A stretch of DNA of 64,000 bases from CAVYXK01 sp963708245 (GTDB lineage Bacteria > Pseudomonadota > Alphaproteobacteria > Acetobacterales > Acetobacteraceae). The stretch lies in NCBI GenBank assembly GCA_963708245.1, contig OY970201.1:3224001-3288000 (forward strand). The letters run 5' to 3'. Of this stretch, positions 62,945 through 64,000 are shown piece after piece. The notes under the pieces are model-generated. The model was not told the DNA's origin. It searched no databases and worked only from the letters and a program-made list of their open reading frames with translations. Both the position numbers and the translations under genes were made by a program. Within the stretch, counting starts at the first letter, position 1. Each line of letters opens with the position of its first letter.

Positions 62945-64000
62945 CTATGCCGCCTCAGCCATCTGCCCGTTGATCGTCAGCCCCTCTGCGCCGGCCGAGA
63001 CGTGCACGGTCTCGCCTTCCTTTATCGCGCCCTCCAGGATCATTCCGGCGAGCGGGTTCTGCAGGCTGCGCTGGATCACCCGCTTTAGCGGCCGAGCGCC
63101 GTAGGTGCTGTCGTACCCCTCGGCGGCCAGCCACTCGAGCGCGCTGCGATCGAGCTCCAACCCGATCTTCCGGTCGGCCAGCAGCGCCCGCAGCCGGTCC
63201 ACTTGGATCTCGACGATCGCTGCCATGTCGGCCCGCTGCAGCCGGCGGAACAGGATGATCTCGTCCAGGCGATTGAGGAACTCGGGACGGAAATGCGCCC
63301 GCACCACCCGCATCACCTGGCCATGCACCATCGACGTGGGCTCGCCCTCGGGCTGCGCCGCCAGAATGTCGCTGCCCAGGTTGCTGGTCAGCACGATGAT
63401 CGTGTTGCGGAAATCGACCGTGTGCCCCTGGCCGTCGGTCAGGCGCCCGTCATCCAGCACCTGCAGCAGCACGTTGAAGATATCCTCGTGCGCCTTCTCG
63501 ACCTCGTCGAACAGAACCACCTGGTACGGCCGTCGGCGAACCGCTTCCGTCAGCACACCGCCTTCGTCGTAACCGACGTAGCCTGGTGGCGCGCCGATCA
63601 GCCGCGAGACGGCGTGCTTCTCCATGAACTCGCTCATGTCGATGCGCACCATCGCCCGCTCGTCGTCGAACAGGAATTCCGCCAGCGCCTTGCAGGTCTC
63701 GGTCTTGCCCACGCCGGTCGGCCCGAGAAACAGGAAGCTCCCGATCGGCCGGTTCGGATCCTGCAGTCCCGCACGTGCGCGGCGAACCGCGCTGGCCACC
63801 GCGGTCAGCGCCTCCTGCTGGCCAACCACCCGCTTGCTCAGCTCCTGCTCCATCCGCAGCAGCTTCGCCCGCTCGCCCTCCAGCATCTTATCGACCGGGA
63901 TACCGGTCCAGCGCGACACCACCGCAGCGATGCCTTCCTCCGTCACCGCCTCGTTGACCAGCCGTCCGTCCGCCGCCTCGGCAAGCCTCTTCTCGATGCT
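62945..64000 (-). CDS. clpB: ATP-dependent chaperone ClpB, N-terminal part outside window
   Basis: The last 351 residues of the Hsp100 disaggregase ClpB, which works with DnaK to solubilise aggregates. The frame is open to the window edge. It begins in the linker before the second AAA+ domain (VTEEGIAAVVSRWTGIPVDK), then Walker A2 FLFLGPTGVGKTETCKALAE, YVGYDEGGVLTEAVRRRPYQ (pore loop GYVG), Walker B VVLFDEVEKAHEDIFNVLLQ, and sensor region IIVLTSNLGSDIL. The C-terminal D2 small domain includes YGARPLKRVIQRSLQNPLAG. All motifs are normal. Confidence 0.97.
   Translation of the reverse strand, partial: SIEKRLAEAADGRLVNEAVTEEGIAAVVSRWTGIPVDKMLEGERAKLLRMEQELSKRVVGQQEALTAVASAVRRARAGLQDPNRPIGSFLFLGPTGVGKTETCKALAEFLFDDERAMVRIDMSEFMEKHAVSRLIGAPPGYVGYDEGGVLTEAVRRRPYQVVLFDEVEKAHEDIFNVLLQVLDDGRLTDGQGHTVDFRNTIIVLTSNLGSDILAAQPEGEPTSMVHGQVMRVVRAHFRPEFLNRLDEIILFRRLQRADMAAIVEIQVDRLRALLADRKIGLELDRSALEWLAAEGYDSTYGARPLKRVIQRSLQNPLAGMILEGAIKEGETVHVSAGAEGLTINGQMAEAA

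Overview
The window is G+C-rich bacterial chromosome with an alphaproteobacterial gene set: TrcR (DUF1013), an FYDLN-acid protein, DUF1192, DUF1491, two DUF465/YdcH proteins, and an rRNA operon ordered 16S-tRNA-Ile-tRNA-Ala-23S-5S-tRNA-fMet. I infer a member of Rhodospirillales, probably near Acetobacteraceae; an rRNA tree would settle this.

Layout. 1-8 kb: alaS (3' end outside the window), a chromate transporter, a decayed stretch (Kch-like channel remnant, sugar-ABC ATPase remnant, frameshifted YkgJ-type protein), lepA and tRNA-Ser(GGA). 8-10.4 kb: poorly conserved DNA behind the tRNA with an FkbM methyltransferase gene broken by an amber codon. 10.4-26.5 kb: mostly intact chromosome, with an operon DUF465-purE-purK-enoyl-CoA hydratase, trcR, an Lrp/AsnC regulator, pdxY, a VapC remnant, small paralogous proteins, a hybrid histidine kinase, an M81 peptidase, an SDR-SDR-DUF1491 operon and an ABC ATPase/permease pair without a binding protein. 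26.5-31 kb: dispersed palindromic repeats, gene fragments, and an IS701-family element that splits a 70-codon gene. 31-39.8 kb: tRNA-Leu(GAG), lipB, an EmrA/EmrB-type efflux pair, an HpaB-family monooxygenase, a GT2-GtrA/GT39 pair and cytochrome b561. 39.8-46.3 kb: a TRAP transporter with a frameshifted amidase, its possible small partner protein, an MFS transporter and a deleted second amidase copy. 46.3-56.2 kb: a SAM-fold protein, DUF1254, amine oxidase, S49 peptidase, CMD and beta-hydroxyacid dehydrogenase genes, then an IS1380-family element containing a complete IS3-family element, then a tyrosine phosphatase. 56.2-62.9 kb: the rRNA operon on the minus strand with its promoter and boxA. 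62.9-64 kb: the 3' part of clpB.

The most unusual structure is in the rRNA operon. Helix 45 of the 23S rRNA carries an intervening sequence of about 490 bp that encodes an S23-type four-helix-bundle protein. Its terminal inverted repeats, built from CAGT-N-GTCAG units, recur in every spacer of the operon, and in three of them as ORF-less hairpins. This looks like an autonomous intervening element together with small non-autonomous derivatives, all inserted in rRNA precursor RNA.

The window also records mobile-element history clearly. Three insertions can be reversed on paper with their target duplications (TTAA, TTGAT, CCGG), and each reversal restores an open reading frame or an ancestral gene junction. 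Several other genes (FkbM, YkgJ, VapC, amidase, Kch-like channel) carry single lesions or are fragments, which suggests ongoing gene decay or, for single-base cases, possible assembly errors.
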